A stretch of DNA of 64,000 bases from assembly GCA_002104895.1 (NCBI GenBank), contig MCFG01000079.1, forward strand, positions 98,501-162,500. Direction: 5' to 3'. The notes under the pieces were generated by a model that was not told where the DNA came from, did no database searches, and saw nothing but the letters and a program-made list of their open reading frames with translations. Made by a program: the position numbers and the translations under genes. Numbering within the stretch: position 1 is the first letter of the stretch; each line of letters opens with the position of its first letter. The stretch is from Anaeromyces robustus (lineage: Eukaryota > Neocallimastigomycota > Neocallimastigomycetes > Neocallimastigales > Neocallimastigaceae). Shown here piece after piece: positions 63,935 to 64,000 of this stretch.

Positions 63935-64000
63935 ATAAAAATAGATTTAATTACAAATAACAATGAAAACAAACAAATGAAAAAGAAAAAAAAAAATATA
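63935..64000 (+). other. 3' flank of the Zds-like gene
   Basis: A/T-rich sequence after the TAG stop, cut by the window end. No polyadenylation site can be assigned. Confidence 0.5.

Overview
The window is extremely AT-rich eukaryotic DNA, with intergenic sequence made almost only of A and T. It has split genes (donors GTAAGT/GTAAAT/GTATAT, acceptors TAG/CAG, introns of about 80-1000 nt), A-rich start contexts, and proteins full of poly-Asn, Ser-rich and KEKE tracts. A Zds-type polarity protein, an NPC2-like lipid protein and an expansin-like surface protein point to a fungus. An LRGUK-like gene, a family tied to flagella in animals, points to a zoosporic one. I infer an anaerobic gut fungus (Neocallimastigomycota: Neocallimastix, Piromyces, Anaeromyces or a relative). 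Dictyostelids or other AT-rich protists cannot be excluded from composition alone.

Layout: (1) 44-5024 (+), the 3' part of a 17-exon coiled-coil gene. (2) 7397-7945 (+), a single-exon secreted ML-domain (NPC2-type) protein. (3) 12739-14872 (+), a three-exon membrane-anchored double-psi-beta-barrel (expansin-like) protein with a DTPVND repeat stalk. (4) 16139-16250 (+), a diverged copy of the 5' end of 18S rRNA. (5) 17358-19792 and 20749-23675 (both -), a tandem duplication of a five-exon CDC50/LEM3 flippase subunit gene. (6) 23676-33656, a 10-kb gene-free stretch with inverted and tandem repeats. (7) 33657-38641 (+), a six-exon CaMKK/SNF1-activating type kinase with a 1050-residue disordered N-terminus. 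(8) 38642-41286, a convergent intergenic region rich in hairpins. (9) 41287-45265 (-), a six-exon LRR plus guanylate-kinase-like protein. (10) 45266-56102, a second 10.8-kb gene-free stretch. (11) 56103-63934 (+), a two-exon, 2532-residue protein with Zds-like C-terminal motifs.

The genes do not form an operon or an obvious cluster. A loose theme is cell surface and membranes (NPC2-like, expansin-like, two CDC50) and signalling or polarity (CaMKK-like, Zds-like). No tRNA, CRISPR array or intact transposase was seen. Exon joins were worked out by eye from splice sites and reading phase. All multi-exon models close in frame, but none has been checked against transcripts.
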